Assembly (NCBI RefSeq): GCF_000021745.1
Contig: NC_011666.1
Span: 4,057,001-4,121,000, forward strand
Origin: Methylocella silvestris BL2
Lineage (GTDB): Bacteria > Pseudomonadota > Alphaproteobacteria > Rhizobiales > Beijerinckiaceae
Direction of reading: 5' to 3'
Length of the DNA stretch: 64,000 bases
Positions 51,394 to 60,167 of this stretch are shown here, in pieces. The notes under the pieces were generated by a model. The model was given only the letters and a program-made list of their open reading frames with translations. It was not told the DNA's origin and made no database searches. Each line of letters opens with the position of its first letter. Position 1 is the first letter of the stretch. The translations under genes were made by a program, and so were the position numbers.

Positions 51394-52547
51394 GATGCTG
51401 TCGCCAGTTGCGGAGCCGCCTCACTGGCGCCATGGCGCTTGACGCCGCCATATTGATAATAGGCGGCGCAGGCGCCCTCGGACGACACCATCAGCGCGCC
51501 GAGCGGCGTCTCCGGCGTGCAGGCTGCGCCGAAGACCTTGCATTGCCACGGCTTGATGACGCCCTTCAGCACATCGCCGCATTGGCACGATTTCGGATCG
51601 GCGATCTTGACGTTGGGAATGGCGAATTTCCGCTCCGCGTCGAAACGCGCATATTCGTCGCGGATTTTCACTCCGGAATGATCGATGGAGCCGAGGCCGC
51701 GCCATTCAAAAAATTCGCGCAACTCATAGACTTTGCCGACAGCGTTCAGCGCCGCCGCGTTGCCCGCCGCGGGGGCGACGCGCGCATATTGGTTCTCAAT
51801 CTCGGCGCGGCCCTCCTTGATCTGCTTCAGCACCATCCAGATCGATTGCAGCACGTCGAGCGGCTCAAAGCCGGCGATCACCATCGGCCGCTTGTAGACA
51901 TCGGCGATGAATTGATAGGGCGCCGCGCCGATCACCATCGAGACATGGCCGGGTCCAAGGAAGCCGTCGAGGTTGAGCTCGGGGCTGTCGAGGATCGCCT
52001 TCATCGTCGGCACGATGGTGATGTGGTTGCAGAACACCGAAAAATTCTCGACGCCGTCAGCCTCGGCCTGCAGCACCGTCAAGGCGGTCGACGGCATGGT
52101 GGTCTCGAAGCCGAGCCCGAAGAAGACCACTTCGCGGCCGGGATTTTTGCGGGCCAGGCCGAGCGCGTCGAGAGGCGAATAGACCATGCGGACGTCGGCG
52201 CCTTGGGCCTTGGCCTGTTGCAAGCTTTTTTTCGATCCGGGCACGCGCATGGCGTCGCCAAAGGTGGCGAAGATGACCTCCGGCCGCTCGGCGATGGACA
52301 CGCAGTCGTCGACCCGGCCCATCGGTAGAACGCAGACGGGGCAGCCCGGTCCATGCACCAGTTCGATGGCGCCGGGCAGCAGGCCTTCCAGTCCATAGCG
52401 GAAGATCGAATGGGTATGTCCGCCGCAGACTTCCATGATGTTGATTGGCCGGGTTTTGGCGATCTCTATCGTGGCGGCGAGCTTGTCGATCTCCCGGATC
52501 AAAATCGCCGCCTTCTCGCGGTCGCGGAATTCGTCGGCATATTTCAT
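51390..52547 (-). CDS. hypD: Hydrogenase maturation protein HypD
   Basis: Iron-sulfur scaffold on which Fe(CN)2CO is assembled with HypC. The 385-residue protein includes INIMEVCGGHTHSIFRYGLE, LVHGPGCPVCVLPMGRVDD and FEPLDVLQSIWMVLKQ. The C-terminal cysteine cluster (CQCGDVLKG, PWQCKVFGAACTPE) binds a [4Fe-4S] centre. AGGGA precedes the ATG at 52547; the frame is open further upstream but into the hypC end region. Confidence 0.97.
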   Translation of the reverse strand: MKYADEFRDREKAAILIREIDKLAATIEIAKTRPINIMEVCGGHTHSIFRYGLEGLLPGAIELVHGPGCPVCVLPMGRVDDCVSIAERPEVIFATFGDAMRVPGSKKSLQQAKAQGADVRMVYSPLDALGLARKNPGREVVFFGLGFETTMPSTALTVLQAEADGVENFSVFCNHITIVPTMKAILDSPELNLDGFLGPGHVSMVIGAAPYQFIADVYKRPMVIAGFEPLDVLQSIWMVLKQIKEGRAEIENQYARVAPAAGNAAALNAVGKVYELREFFEWRGLGSIDHSGVKIRDEYARFDAERKFAIPNVKIADPKSCQCGDVLKGVIKPWQCKVFGAACTPETPLGALMVSSEGACAAYYQYGGVKRHGASEAAPQLATAS

Positions 52548-52612
52548 TGCGCTGGTCCCTTCTGCGCGGCCGAACCGCGCGCGTCGGCGAGCAATGTGTT
52601 TGCGCGGCTCAG

Positions 52613-52894
52613 CTATTGCGCAGCCGAGAGCCGCATGGCCTCGATTTCGGATTGCGCCTCGCCGAGCTCGGCAAGGATCTTCAGCGTCTCCGCCGCCTCG
52701 CGCTGGTCGATGCGGCTCATGGCGAAGCCGACATGCACGAGCACCCAATCGCCGACACAGTCATCGACCGAATGGTTATCGTCGACGATACAGGCGATGT
52801 TGATCTGGCGCCTGACGCCGCTGACGTCGACGGTCGCCAGTTTCTTCACAGGGTCGTCGATCTTGACGATCCGTCCGGGAATGCCAAGGCACAT
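52613..52894 (-). CDS. hypC: Hydrogenase maturation chaperone HypC
   Basis: A 93-residue chaperone that carries the iron-cyanide unit from HypD to the large subunit. The start MCLGIPGRIVKI has the essential Cys2, which becomes N-terminal after Met removal. DWVLVHVGFAMSRIDQREA is the second family block. It starts 3 bp after the hypF stop. Confidence 0.96.
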   Translation of the reverse strand: MCLGIPGRIVKIDDPVKKLATVDVSGVRRQINIACIVDDNHSVDDCVGDWVLVHVGFAMSRIDQREAAETLKILAELGEAQSEIEAMRLSAAQ

Positions 52895-52897
52895 GGG

Positions 52898-55327
52898 TCA
52901 GCTCGCTTTCCGTCGGTCAGCGCCGGCGTCGATCAGATGAGCGGCGGCGATCGCCGCCTGGCCGAGCGCGACCCCGCCGTCATTGGCGGGTGTGCGGGAG
53001 TGGGTCAAAACTTCGAAATCCAGCGCCTGAAGACGGCCAAGAACCTTTTCGAACAGGACCTTGTTCTGGAAGCAGCCGCCCGAGAGCGCGATCGTATCGA
53101 AGCGCGGCGGGCGGCCCTCAGCGTCGCCGCGGCGGGCGAGCTTTAGCGCCATAGCGGCGATCGCTCGCGCCAGGCCCTTGTGGAAGCGGGCTGCGATGAC
53201 CGGCGCCGGCGTCTTCAAGATCAGATCGCCAAGCAGCGCGTTCCACATGCCAAGCGGCTCGATATAGGGCAGGCCGGAGCTTTTGAGGTTGGGGATCGAC
53301 AGCGGATAGGCGAGTTCTTCGCCTTCCTCAGCCATCGTTTTCGACGAGACGATAGCCTCGAAGCGCGCCGCCGCCTCGCCCTCATAGGCTTGGCGGTCGA
53401 AGCACAGGCCGACGCTGGCTGCGGCAGCGTCGAACAAACGCCCGCAAGATGACGCTTGAGGCGAATTGAACGCGGATTTCAGCATCGCTTGGACCGTCGC
53501 CAGCGGCTTGGCCGACAGCGCCGCAAAGACGTCGAGCTCGGCAAAATTCATGGCGAACGCCGGCCAGCCCATCTCGGCCATGAGATGGGCGTAGAGATTG
53601 CGCCACGGTTCGCGCGCCGCCTGCGCCGCGCCCGGCATGGCGACCGGCTTGAAGGTTCCGATCCGTTCGAAGCCGCGGTAGTCAGCAAGCAAAAACTCGC
53701 CGCCCCAGATGGCGCCGTCCGCGCCATAGCCGAGCCCGTCGAGCACGATGGCGAGGACAGGCGCTGCGTCAAGCGGGCGGCCATTCTCCGCCAGGCAGGC
53801 GGTGGCGTGGGCGTGATGGTGCTGGATCTCGATAAGCGGAAGTCCGTCGCCTGTTGCCGCCATCCTTGCGAGTTTGGACGAGAGATAGTCGGGATGCAGA
53901 TCGGCGGCGAGAGCTGTCGGCCGATGGTCGAAAAGCTCGCGGTAGAGCGCGAGGTTTTTGCGGTAGTCGTCATAGGTCAAAGCGTCTTCGAGATCGCCCT
54001 GATGCTGCGAAAGAACGGCGCGCCCGTCCTTGACAAGGCAGAAGCTTGATTTCAATTCGCCGCCATAGGCGAGAATCTCGGGCGCCTTCTCAAACCCTTG
54101 CGGCAAGGCGATTGAAGCTGGCGCATAGCCGCGGGCGCGGCGCAGCACGCGCAGCCTGCCGCCCATGCGGCGCACGACGGAATCGTCGATGCGGTTGGCG
54201 ATCTCGCGGTTGTGGATCAGCGCGTAGGAGGCGATGGCGGAGAGCTTTTGCGCGGCCTCGGCGTCTCCTATGACCTGCGGTTCATCGGAGAGATTGCCGC
54301 TGGTCATGACCACCGGCCGCGTCATGCGCCGAAGCAACAGGAGATGCAGCGGCGTCGACGGCAACATGAAGCCGAGCGTGGCAAGACCCGGCGCGATTTG
54401 ATCGGGCAGTCTTTCGCTTCCGCCTGCGACGAGCAGCACGATCGGCGCTTCACGGCTCGTCAGCGCGGCTGCCTCATCAGCGCCGACCGTCGCGTAGCGG
54501 CGAACAACCTCGAGGTCGCGCGCCATCAGCGCGAAGGGCTTTCGATCGCGCCGCTTGCGTTCGCGCAGCGTTGCGATCGCCTCGGCGTTGGTCGCGTCGC
54601 AGGCGAGCTGATAGCCGCCAAGCGCCTTGATCGCGACAATCTCGCCTTTCTGGATGAGGCTCAGCGCCGCATCGACATCGTCGAGCATCGAATGCTGCTC
54701 GAACGAAAAGGCGCGGCCGTCGAAGCGGATCAGTTTCGCCCGAGGCCCGCAGACATGGCAGGCGGTCGCCTCGGCGTGGAAGCGCCGGTCGGCGGGATCG
54801 CGATATTCGCCGCCGCAGGCCTCGCATAAGGGGAAGGGCGCCATGGAGGTCGTGGCGCGGTCATAGGGAACGCTGCGGACGATGCTGAGGCGCGGCCCGC
54901 AATGAGTGCAATTGGTGAAGGGATAGCGGAAACGGCGGACGAAAGGATCGAAAATTTCGGCCGCGCAAGCCTCGCAAATCGCGGCGTCCGGCGAGACTTC
55001 CGTGCGCGTGGCGCCCGAGCTGCTTTCCGGGATGACAAAGCCTGATCCGACGTCGCCATGATAGTCGCGCGTGTCGATGGAGGCGATTTCGGCGAGGGGC
55101 GGCGGCGCGGCGCGTATGTCGTCGATCAGCGCGGCAATTTGTGAGGCTGCCCCGCGCGCCCGGATCAGCACGCCTTCGCCGTCGTTGAACGTTTCGCCGT
55201 CGAGCCCGATTTTCCGGGCGATGCGCCAGATCGCCGGCCGGAAGCCGACGCCCTGCACGCGACCGCGCACCCGGATCTCCACCGTCTGAATTGGCTCGGC
55301 GAAGGGCGTCCGCAGCGGCGTGTTCAT
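52898..55327 (-). CDS. hypF: Carbamoyltransferase HypF
   Basis: Makes carbamoyl-adenylate and loads HypE for cyanide synthesis. The 809-residue protein has an acylphosphatase domain (residues 15-105: VRGRVQGVGFRPAIWRIA), two zinc-finger units (CEACAAEIFDPF with CTHCGPRLS; CEACGGEYRDP with CHVCGPRAK), a YrdC-like domain (IKALGGYQLACDATN) and a Kae1-like domain with IQHHHAHATACLAENG and GLGYGADGAIWGGEF. The ATG at 55327 shares ATGA with the upstream gene's stop. Confidence 0.96.
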   Translation of the reverse strand: MNTPLRTPFAEPIQTVEIRVRGRVQGVGFRPAIWRIARKIGLDGETFNDGEGVLIRARGAASQIAALIDDIRAAPPPLAEIASIDTRDYHGDVGSGFVIPESSSGATRTEVSPDAAICEACAAEIFDPFVRRFRYPFTNCTHCGPRLSIVRSVPYDRATTSMAPFPLCEACGGEYRDPADRRFHAEATACHVCGPRAKLIRFDGRAFSFEQHSMLDDVDAALSLIQKGEIVAIKALGGYQLACDATNAEAIATLRERKRRDRKPFALMARDLEVVRRYATVGADEAAALTSREAPIVLLVAGGSERLPDQIAPGLATLGFMLPSTPLHLLLLRRMTRPVVMTSGNLSDEPQVIGDAEAAQKLSAIASYALIHNREIANRIDDSVVRRMGGRLRVLRRARGYAPASIALPQGFEKAPEILAYGGELKSSFCLVKDGRAVLSQHQGDLEDALTYDDYRKNLALYRELFDHRPTALAADLHPDYLSSKLARMAATGDGLPLIEIQHHHAHATACLAENGRPLDAAPVLAIVLDGLGYGADGAIWGGEFLLADYRGFERIGTFKPVAMPGAAQAAREPWRNLYAHLMAEMGWPAFAMNFAELDVFAALSAKPLATVQAMLKSAFNSPQASSCGRLFDAAAASVGLCFDRQAYEGEAAARFEAIVSSKTMAEEGEELAYPLSIPNLKSSGLPYIEPLGMWNALLGDLILKTPAPVIAARFHKGLARAIAAMALKLARRGDAEGRPPRFDTIALSGGCFQNKVLFEKVLGRLQALDFEVLTHSRTPANDGGVALGQAAIAAAHLIDAGADRRKAS

Positions 55328-56520
55328 GGCGCCGTCTCCCATAACAGCACGCGGTTGTTGCCAGTGTCGGCGACGGCTAGCGTGGTCCCGCGCGCGGCGA
55401 GCGCGAAGGGCCAGCAGACGCTGTCGCGCGCGGCGAAGCGCCAGCGATTGTCGCCTTCGTCGGAAAAGCCGGGCTGCGCCGCCAGTCCGTCGGCTGCGGC
55501 GTCCATCGCTAGGGAGCCGAGCGGATAGGCGAGCAGCCGCGAATTGGCGGTGTCGGCGCAATAAAGGGCGTTATCGTTGACAACAAGCCCGTAGGGCATG
55601 TTGAGCGCGCGATCATCGGGAATGTAGCTGGCGCGGTTGCGGTCATTTGTCTCGAACGTCTTTTGCCCAAGCACAAAACTGCATGGCGCGCCGTCGGCGT
55701 TGGGCATCGCATTCCAGACCATGATGCGGTTGTTGCCGGCGTCCGTAACGAGGATTCGGCCGTTCGCCGCCGCGATGCTGTGCGGCCAGCGCATGCCAAT
55801 CGCCGCGCCGGCGCCGGACGCGTTGTCGTCGCGAGTCGTCGTATTTGTCTGACCGAGCACAAGATCGGCCGGCTGGCCATTGCGTTCCGGCAGGGCGTTC
55901 CACACCAGCACCCGGCGATTGCCGGTGTCGGCCACGAACAGGCGGCCATCCGCCAAGGTGACGCCATAGCACCAGTTCAGCGTGTCGGCGGCTGCGTCCG
56001 GCCGGCCGCGATTGGCGAGGCCGCCACAAAAGTCGGCTTGCCCCAGCACGAGATCGGCGGGTTGGTTCGAGCGCTCGGGCAGGGCGCGCCAGATCAGCAC
56101 GCGATGGTTCCAGGCGTCGGCAAGCACGAGCGTCTCGCCGTCGGTCGAGAGGCCGGTCGGCATGTTCAGCGTCGCTGCGCCCACGTCCCCGCGCGCGTTG
56201 CGTCCCTCACTGAAGAAATCGGGTTGGCCTATAAGAAAATCGGCGGGCGCATTGTCGTCGTGCGGCGCGTTTCGCCAGATCATCAATCGGTGGTGGCCGG
56301 TATCGGCGACGACCAATGGTCCGTCGGCGGGCGCGAGGCAGAGGCCGCGCGGTCCAAACAGCGTGGCCGGACTGGGGGCGACCTCGACCGGCAGTCCATC
56401 CGCGCGCACATGGTCGCCGAGGATCACGCGCGCGCCTGCTGGATCGAGCATTGGCGCAGGCCGGCCCATGTGGGGCGGCGGGTTGCGGCGGTAGGCGGGC
56501 GCGAGCGAGAGGCGGGTCAT
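55324..56520 (-). CDS. NHL-repeat beta-propeller protein of the hydrogenase locus
   Basis: A 398-residue protein of about six NHL-type repeats, each with a V/LADTGNxRVLxW core (VVADTGHHRLMIWRNAP, VLADAWNHRVLIW, FVADTGNRRVLVWNALPERN, VTDAGNNRIMVWNAMP). Between repeats recur phrases like PADLVLGQ. It has no signal peptide, so it is cytoplasmic. NHL proteins occur in group 2a and 1h hydrogenase clusters, where their role is undefined, perhaps as an assembly scaffold. It overlaps hypF and the NifU-Rieske gene by 4 bp on each side. Confidence 0.9.
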   Translation of the reverse strand: MTRLSLAPAYRRNPPPHMGRPAPMLDPAGARVILGDHVRADGLPVEVAPSPATLFGPRGLCLAPADGPLVVADTGHHRLMIWRNAPHDDNAPADFLIGQPDFFSEGRNARGDVGAATLNMPTGLSTDGETLVLADAWNHRVLIWRALPERSNQPADLVLGQADFCGGLANRGRPDAAADTLNWCYGVTLADGRLFVADTGNRRVLVWNALPERNGQPADLVLGQTNTTTRDDNASGAGAAIGMRWPHSIAAANGRILVTDAGNNRIMVWNAMPNADGAPCSFVLGQKTFETNDRNRASYIPDDRALNMPYGLVVNDNALYCADTANSRLLAYPLGSLAMDAAADGLAAQPGFSDEGDNRWRFAARDSVCWPFALAARGTTLAVADTGNNRVLLWETAP

Positions 56521-57389
56521 GACGACAGCCTCACCTCGACGCAATTGCCGACGACGCGAACGGCGTGCGGCTGTAGCGCTACTTCCGGCGCGGTCAGGCA
56601 TTCTCCGCTTAAGAGATCATATTGGAAGCCGTGGTAGGGGCAGGTGATGACGCCGTGGGCGATCTCGCCGCCGTCCAACGCCAGGCCAAGATGGGCGCAG
56701 GCGTTCTCAAAGCAGGACAGCACAGCGTCCTGGCGCGAGAGGATCACATTCCGCCCGTCGATCACAACGGCGTTGACGCCGCCTTGCGGGATCTCTTCGA
56801 TGCCGCAAACGAAGCGCCAGCCATCGGCTGCGCCATGCGCGAAGGGGCTGACGAAATGGACGTTTCCAGCGCCGGCGGCATGGCTCACGCCCTTGACCTG
56901 AAGGATGTCGGTGATCTCGGGGCAGGCCTCCGCGACGGCTTTCTTGACGCCCGCGTGGAAGGTCATCGATGAGGCCGGGCAGCCGTCGCAGGAACCGACG
57001 AAACGCACCTCGATTGCCGGTGGACGGACGCTCACCAGTTCGACGTCGCCGCCATGCGCGGCGAGCATGGGCCGCACGCCCTCAAGCGCACTCTCGATAC
57101 GTTCGCTGAGACTGGGCTTCAAGATGTTGTGACGGCGCAGCACCGCGTAGACAATTTCGTCGGTCGCCGCCTGCTTCATCGCGGCGAGCGCGGCAGGCTC
57201 CTGCTTCAGCATGCGCACGAGGCGGCGAAGCGCCTCGCCGTTCAGATCTTCGATGGCGCGGCGATACGTCTCTACCGCGCCGCGTTGCGTCGCATTCCAG
57301 GTCGAAAAGATTGCTTCAAGCCGCTCGATATCGCCGGCGTAGCCAGCAAGATCGTCGCGCTTTGTTGCAATGATGTCGACTGCGTTCAT
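56517..57389 (-). CDS. NifU C-terminal domain - Rieske domain fusion
   Basis: A 290-residue two-domain iron-sulfur protein. Residues 1-85 are helical. Residues 90-165 form a NifU-like scaffold with GSCDGCPASSMTFHAGVKKA (CxxC). Residues 180-290 are a Rieske domain with ENACAHLGLALDGGE and ITCPYHGFQYDLLSGE, giving the Cys-x-His and Cys-x2-His ligands of a [2Fe-2S] centre. It may deliver clusters to HupS or carry electrons. Similar fusions occur beside Huc-type hydrogenases. It starts 1 bp after the preceding small membrane gene ends. Confidence 0.9.
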   Translation of the reverse strand: MNAVDIIATKRDDLAGYAGDIERLEAIFSTWNATQRGAVETYRRAIEDLNGEALRRLVRMLKQEPAALAAMKQAATDEIVYAVLRRHNILKPSLSERIESALEGVRPMLAAHGGDVELVSVRPPAIEVRFVGSCDGCPASSMTFHAGVKKAVAEACPEITDILQVKGVSHAAGAGNVHFVSPFAHGAADGWRFVCGIEEIPQGGVNAVVIDGRNVILSRQDAVLSCFENACAHLGLALDGGEIAHGVITCPYHGFQYDLLSGECLTAPEVALQPHAVRVVGNCVEVRLSS

Positions 57390-57390
57390 G

Positions 57391-57615
57391 TCAGCGATAC
57401 CGCAAATCCTTGAAGAGATAGGGTTGCAGCGCTCCGCCGATGAGACCGGCGACGCCGGCGGCGACCGCCAGCGGCAGCCCGATCTTGGCGAGCGCGATGA
57501 GGATGATCGCCGTCGCCGCGGCCCCCTTAGCAATCTGGCCGTAGACTTTGGACGGATCGGAAAAGAGCTTGCCGCGGAAGAAAAGGACGATCGAGCTTTT
57601 GGCCATTTCCAGCAT
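57391..57615 (-). CDS. Small membrane protein of the hydrogenase locus, 74 residues
   Basis: One amphipathic N-terminal helix (MLEMAKSSIVLFFRGKLF) and one or two membrane helices (AAATAIILIALAKIGLPLAV, then AGVAGLIGGALQPYLF) rich in small residues. No family is known to me. GAGGCG precedes the ATG. Hydrogenase small subunits of this class lack a membrane anchor, so a tiny anchor protein is one possible role. Confidence 0.75.
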   Translation of the reverse strand: MLEMAKSSIVLFFRGKLFSDPSKVYGQIAKGAAATAIILIALAKIGLPLAVAAGVAGLIGGALQPYLFKDLRYR

Positions 57616-57623
57616 GACGCGCC

Positions 57624-57836
57624 TCAGCCGATGAGAGCGAGGACGACGAGGCCGAGGACGAGGCCCGCGACGGCGCCGAGCGGCCCGTAGAAACTGCCCA
57701 TCATGGCCGCGAGCTCATTGCCGAGCGCGGCCCCGCCCGTCGCGACGCCGCCAAGCGCGCCGCCGATGCAAGACGCGATCAGACCGACGACCAGCGCGAG
57801 CGTAAAACTTCCCGCCGTGAGAATCACTGGCGTCAT
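57624..57836 (-). CDS. Small membrane protein of the hydrogenase locus, 70 residues
   Basis: Two glycine/alanine-rich membrane helices: ILTAGSFTLALVVGLIASCI and YGPLGAVAGLVLGLVVLALI, separated by GGALGGVATGGAALGNE. GxxxG-like spacings suggest tight helix packing or oligomers. A strong AAGGAGG lies upstream of the ATG. It is 8 bp from the 74-residue protein, with which it may act. Confidence 0.75.
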   Translation of the reverse strand: MTPVILTAGSFTLALVVGLIASCIGGALGGVATGGAALGNELAAMMGSFYGPLGAVAGLVLGLVVLALIG

Positions 57837-57885
57837 ATGTTGGCCTCCTTGCGATGTCTGTGGTGAGAAATGGGGAACGCAATCA

Positions 57886-58899
57886 TCACGACGCGGTCCT
57901 TTCCTGCCTGCCGGCGTCGCGCGCCGGGGTAAGTGACAGCAGCTCGCGGCCGATCTGATCGCAGGCTTCCGTGACGATGCGCGCCTTTTCGAATTCGCCG
58001 CTGCCGCTGAAAATCTCGCGGGCCTCGCGGTAGCACTCCTGCGCCAGCAACATGTTGGCGCGGTTGCCTGCATCGGCTTTTTCGAGATCGTCCGGCAGGT
58101 TCCACCGGCAGTTCGCCTTGTTGGCGATGGTGTTGGCGTATTCGAGCGGCATGGCCTCACGGGTGCGCACCTTCAGCGCTTCATCATAGGCGTCGAGCGC
58201 GCGCAGATTGTTCTCGACCGTGTGGCTCGATGAGGCGTATTGGAGCGCGTTGCCGAGATTATTCTGCAGCATGGCGTATTCGGCCGGATGATCGATGATG
58301 TTGACGATCCTCAACCCTTCTTCGAAGGCCTGAACGGCCAGCGCCTCGCGCATTTTGGCGCGGGAGTCGGTGAATGGCATCGACAGGAAAGCGGTCGCCA
58401 GATTGTTCTGCAAGATCGCGAACTCCTTGGGGAAACGGATCTTGTCGAAGGTGCGAAGCGCGCGCTGATAGGCGGAAATGGCATCGGTGATGCGCGCTTT
58501 TTGCAGGCCAGCCAGATTTTGGATGGCGAGGCCAAGGTTCATTTCGGCCTCGGCCAATTCCTCCGCGCGGCCGAGATCGACGAAATGGGGAATGGCTGCC
58601 TCGAAGGCGGCGCGGGCGGCGACGAGAGCCTCGGCGCCATCCCCCGGCGTCGCCAGCAGCGCGGTTCCCCGGCGCGCGGCGATGCGGGCGAGAAGCAGAG
58701 GTTCGCTCGAAGGGACGAGCGTCAGCGCCCGATCGTAGAGGTCAATCGCGGCGGCAATCTGCTGCGGCGTTTTGGGTCGCTGCTGGAGGCCCATGGCAAT
58801 CTCCATCAGCATTTCGGCGCGTTCGGCCGGGCTTGCGGCGTCATCCTCGGCCGCAGCGAAAGCCGCCCGCAACTCATCGTCGACGCGATCGCCGTTCAA
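57886..58899 (-). CDS. Tetratricopeptide-repeat protein of the hydrogenase locus
   Basis: A 337-residue soluble helical-repeat protein. TPR-like helices are seen as AIDLYDRALTLVPSSEPLLL, EAEMNLGLAIQNLAGLQ, AISAYQRALRTFDKIRFPKE and the twin phrase AxLQNNLxxA (residues about 165 and 215). There is no signal peptide or membrane segment. TPR proteins recur in Huc/Hhy-type hydrogenase clusters and probably serve as assembly or docking platforms. Confidence 0.88.
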   Translation of the reverse strand: MNGDRVDDELRAAFAAAEDDAASPAERAEMLMEIAMGLQQRPKTPQQIAAAIDLYDRALTLVPSSEPLLLARIAARRGTALLATPGDGAEALVAARAAFEAAIPHFVDLGRAEELAEAEMNLGLAIQNLAGLQKARITDAISAYQRALRTFDKIRFPKEFAILQNNLATAFLSMPFTDSRAKMREALAVQAFEEGLRIVNIIDHPAEYAMLQNNLGNALQYASSSHTVENNLRALDAYDEALKVRTREAMPLEYANTIANKANCRWNLPDDLEKADAGNRANMLLAQECYREAREIFSGSGEFEKARIVTEACDQIGRELLSLTPARDAGRQERTAS

Positions 58900-59000
58900 T
58901 TCGGCATCCTCCCCGGCTGCGTTGAGATGCAGCTTACTTGATTGCCTGGAATGCTAATCCGCTTTGGCGCGCCAGTCTACATCTATTACAAACTGAAAAC

Positions 59001-59321
59001 CTAGTTTGCAGGAAACGCGTTCCGGACAGTCAAGGCAGCCACCTCAGGGTCCCAATCCACGGCGAACTCGCACGCCACGTGATCCTCAAATCCGTGCTCG
59101 CGAAAGAAATCCGGCGCGAAGACCACGCGGTCTCCGGCACTGTTGCGAAGCTTCAACAAATAGCCGCCCGCAGCGGCATGGCGCACCGGCAAAATGAGCA
59201 GATCGCGATCGCGGCGAAGCAGGATCACCGTCTCAAGACCCGGGAAAAATTTCGCGCAGAGCGCCGACGACAAATAGAGGCCGCCGCGCCTCAACTGCAC
59301 GATGCCGGGCGGGTCGCTCAT
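59001..59321 (-). CDS. Unknown 106-residue protein of the hydrogenase locus
   Basis: No family is recognised. It starts MSDPPGIVQLRRGGLYLSSA and includes FFPGLETVILLRRDRDLLIL and GGYLLKLRNSAGDRVVFAPD, a beta-rich pattern without cysteines. The ATG at 59321 overlaps the maturation-protease stop by 4 bp, so its translation is coupled to that of the protease and it is very likely a hydrogenase accessory protein. Confidence 0.75.
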   Translation of the reverse strand: MSDPPGIVQLRRGGLYLSSALCAKFFPGLETVILLRRDRDLLILPVRHAAAGGYLLKLRNSAGDRVVFAPDFFREHGFEDHVACEFAVDWDPEVAALTVRNAFPAN

Positions 59322-59794
59322 GTCTGAAATTGCTCGACGCGCGCGCCGATCAACGCCTCGATGCGTTGCGCGACCTTGTCGGCGGCCGCCGCGACAGCAG
59401 GCGACAAGCCAATTCCCAAGCCGAGCTCTTGCGCCTCGATCAGAAAAACCGTGACGTCTTGCGGAAATGCGTCGCGGAAGATCTGCCGGCCGGCGTGGAG
59501 CGCCGCGTCCCAACGAAAATCATGCAGGTTGAGGCTGGGCGTATAGGGCCGTTCGAGCTCATGCCCCGGGACCTCATAAAGCGCGCCGGGCTCGCTCCCC
59601 GAATTCGCAGCGTCGACGATGATCAAGGCGGCGCATCCGCGCGCAGCGAACATGACCGCCATGCCGTCGGTCCCGGCGTCGAACAGTTTGACGCCAGCGC
59701 TTTCCAATCCGCGCGCGCGCAGCGCATGAATGACTTCCGGGCCGACGCCGTCGTCGCGCCGGTTGGCGTTTCCGCAGCCGATAATGGCGATCAT
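59318..59794 (-). CDS. hupD: Hydrogenase maturation endopeptidase
   Basis: Cuts the C-terminal peptide from the large subunit after nickel insertion. The 158-residue protein begins MIAIIGCGNANRRDDGVGPE, the family start, with the Glu/Asp nickel ligands represented by DDGVG and by Asp in LFDAGTDG. The late His is in SLNLHDFRWD. The target peptide is readable at the HupL end. The order behind hupSL and two small iron-sulfur genes fits the group 2a layout. Confidence 0.92.
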   Translation of the reverse strand: MIAIIGCGNANRRDDGVGPEVIHALRARGLESAGVKLFDAGTDGMAVMFAARGCAALIIVDAANSGSEPGALYEVPGHELERPYTPSLNLHDFRWDAALHAGRQIFRDAFPQDVTVFLIEAQELGLGIGLSPAVAAAADKVAQRIEALIGARVEQFQT

Positions 59795-59804
59795 CGCGTC
59801 GCCC

Positions 59805-60128
59805 TCAGATTCGCCAGAGCCGGCACGACCATTGTGGCTCGACGGGTACCGCGAGCTCGGGAAGTTCGCAGAATTGCCGATGCACGAGATAATACATGCA
59901 GGTCTCGCAAGCCTGCTCCAGACCGCCATATTCGACGGGTTGGAGCGTGAAGCCTGAGATCGCCAGCTTGGCTTCGAGATCGTCCCCGGCGGCCGCCAGC
60001 CTGTTGATGATGTCGCGCGTCATTTCCTGTGTGTCGGCGCGCGGGAACGCCTCGGTCTCGAGGCCGCTCGCCAGCAGGGAGCGGATGCGCTCCAGGACTT
60101 CGGCGTCAAGGGTTGCTGCTTGACTCAT
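59805..60128 (-). CDS. HiPIP-like small iron-sulfur protein 1
   Basis: A 107-residue protein with four cysteines at 74, 77, 87 and 102. The tail CETCMYYLVHRQFCELPELA then QWSCRLWRI has the C-x2-C-x9-C-x14-C spacing and flanking aromatics of high-potential [4Fe-4S] proteins. Unlike classical HiPIPs it has no Tat signal and carries a 70-residue helical N-terminal domain. It is a paralogue of the next protein. A role in electron transfer from HupS is inferred. Confidence 0.72.
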   Translation of the reverse strand: MSQAATLDAEVLERIRSLLASGLETEAFPRADTQEMTRDIINRLAAAGDDLEAKLAISGFTLQPVEYGGLEQACETCMYYLVHRQFCELPELAVPVEPQWSCRLWRI

Positions 60129-60167
60129 GTCGCCTCCGTTAGCCGCCGTTTCAAGTCAGCTTTCGTC

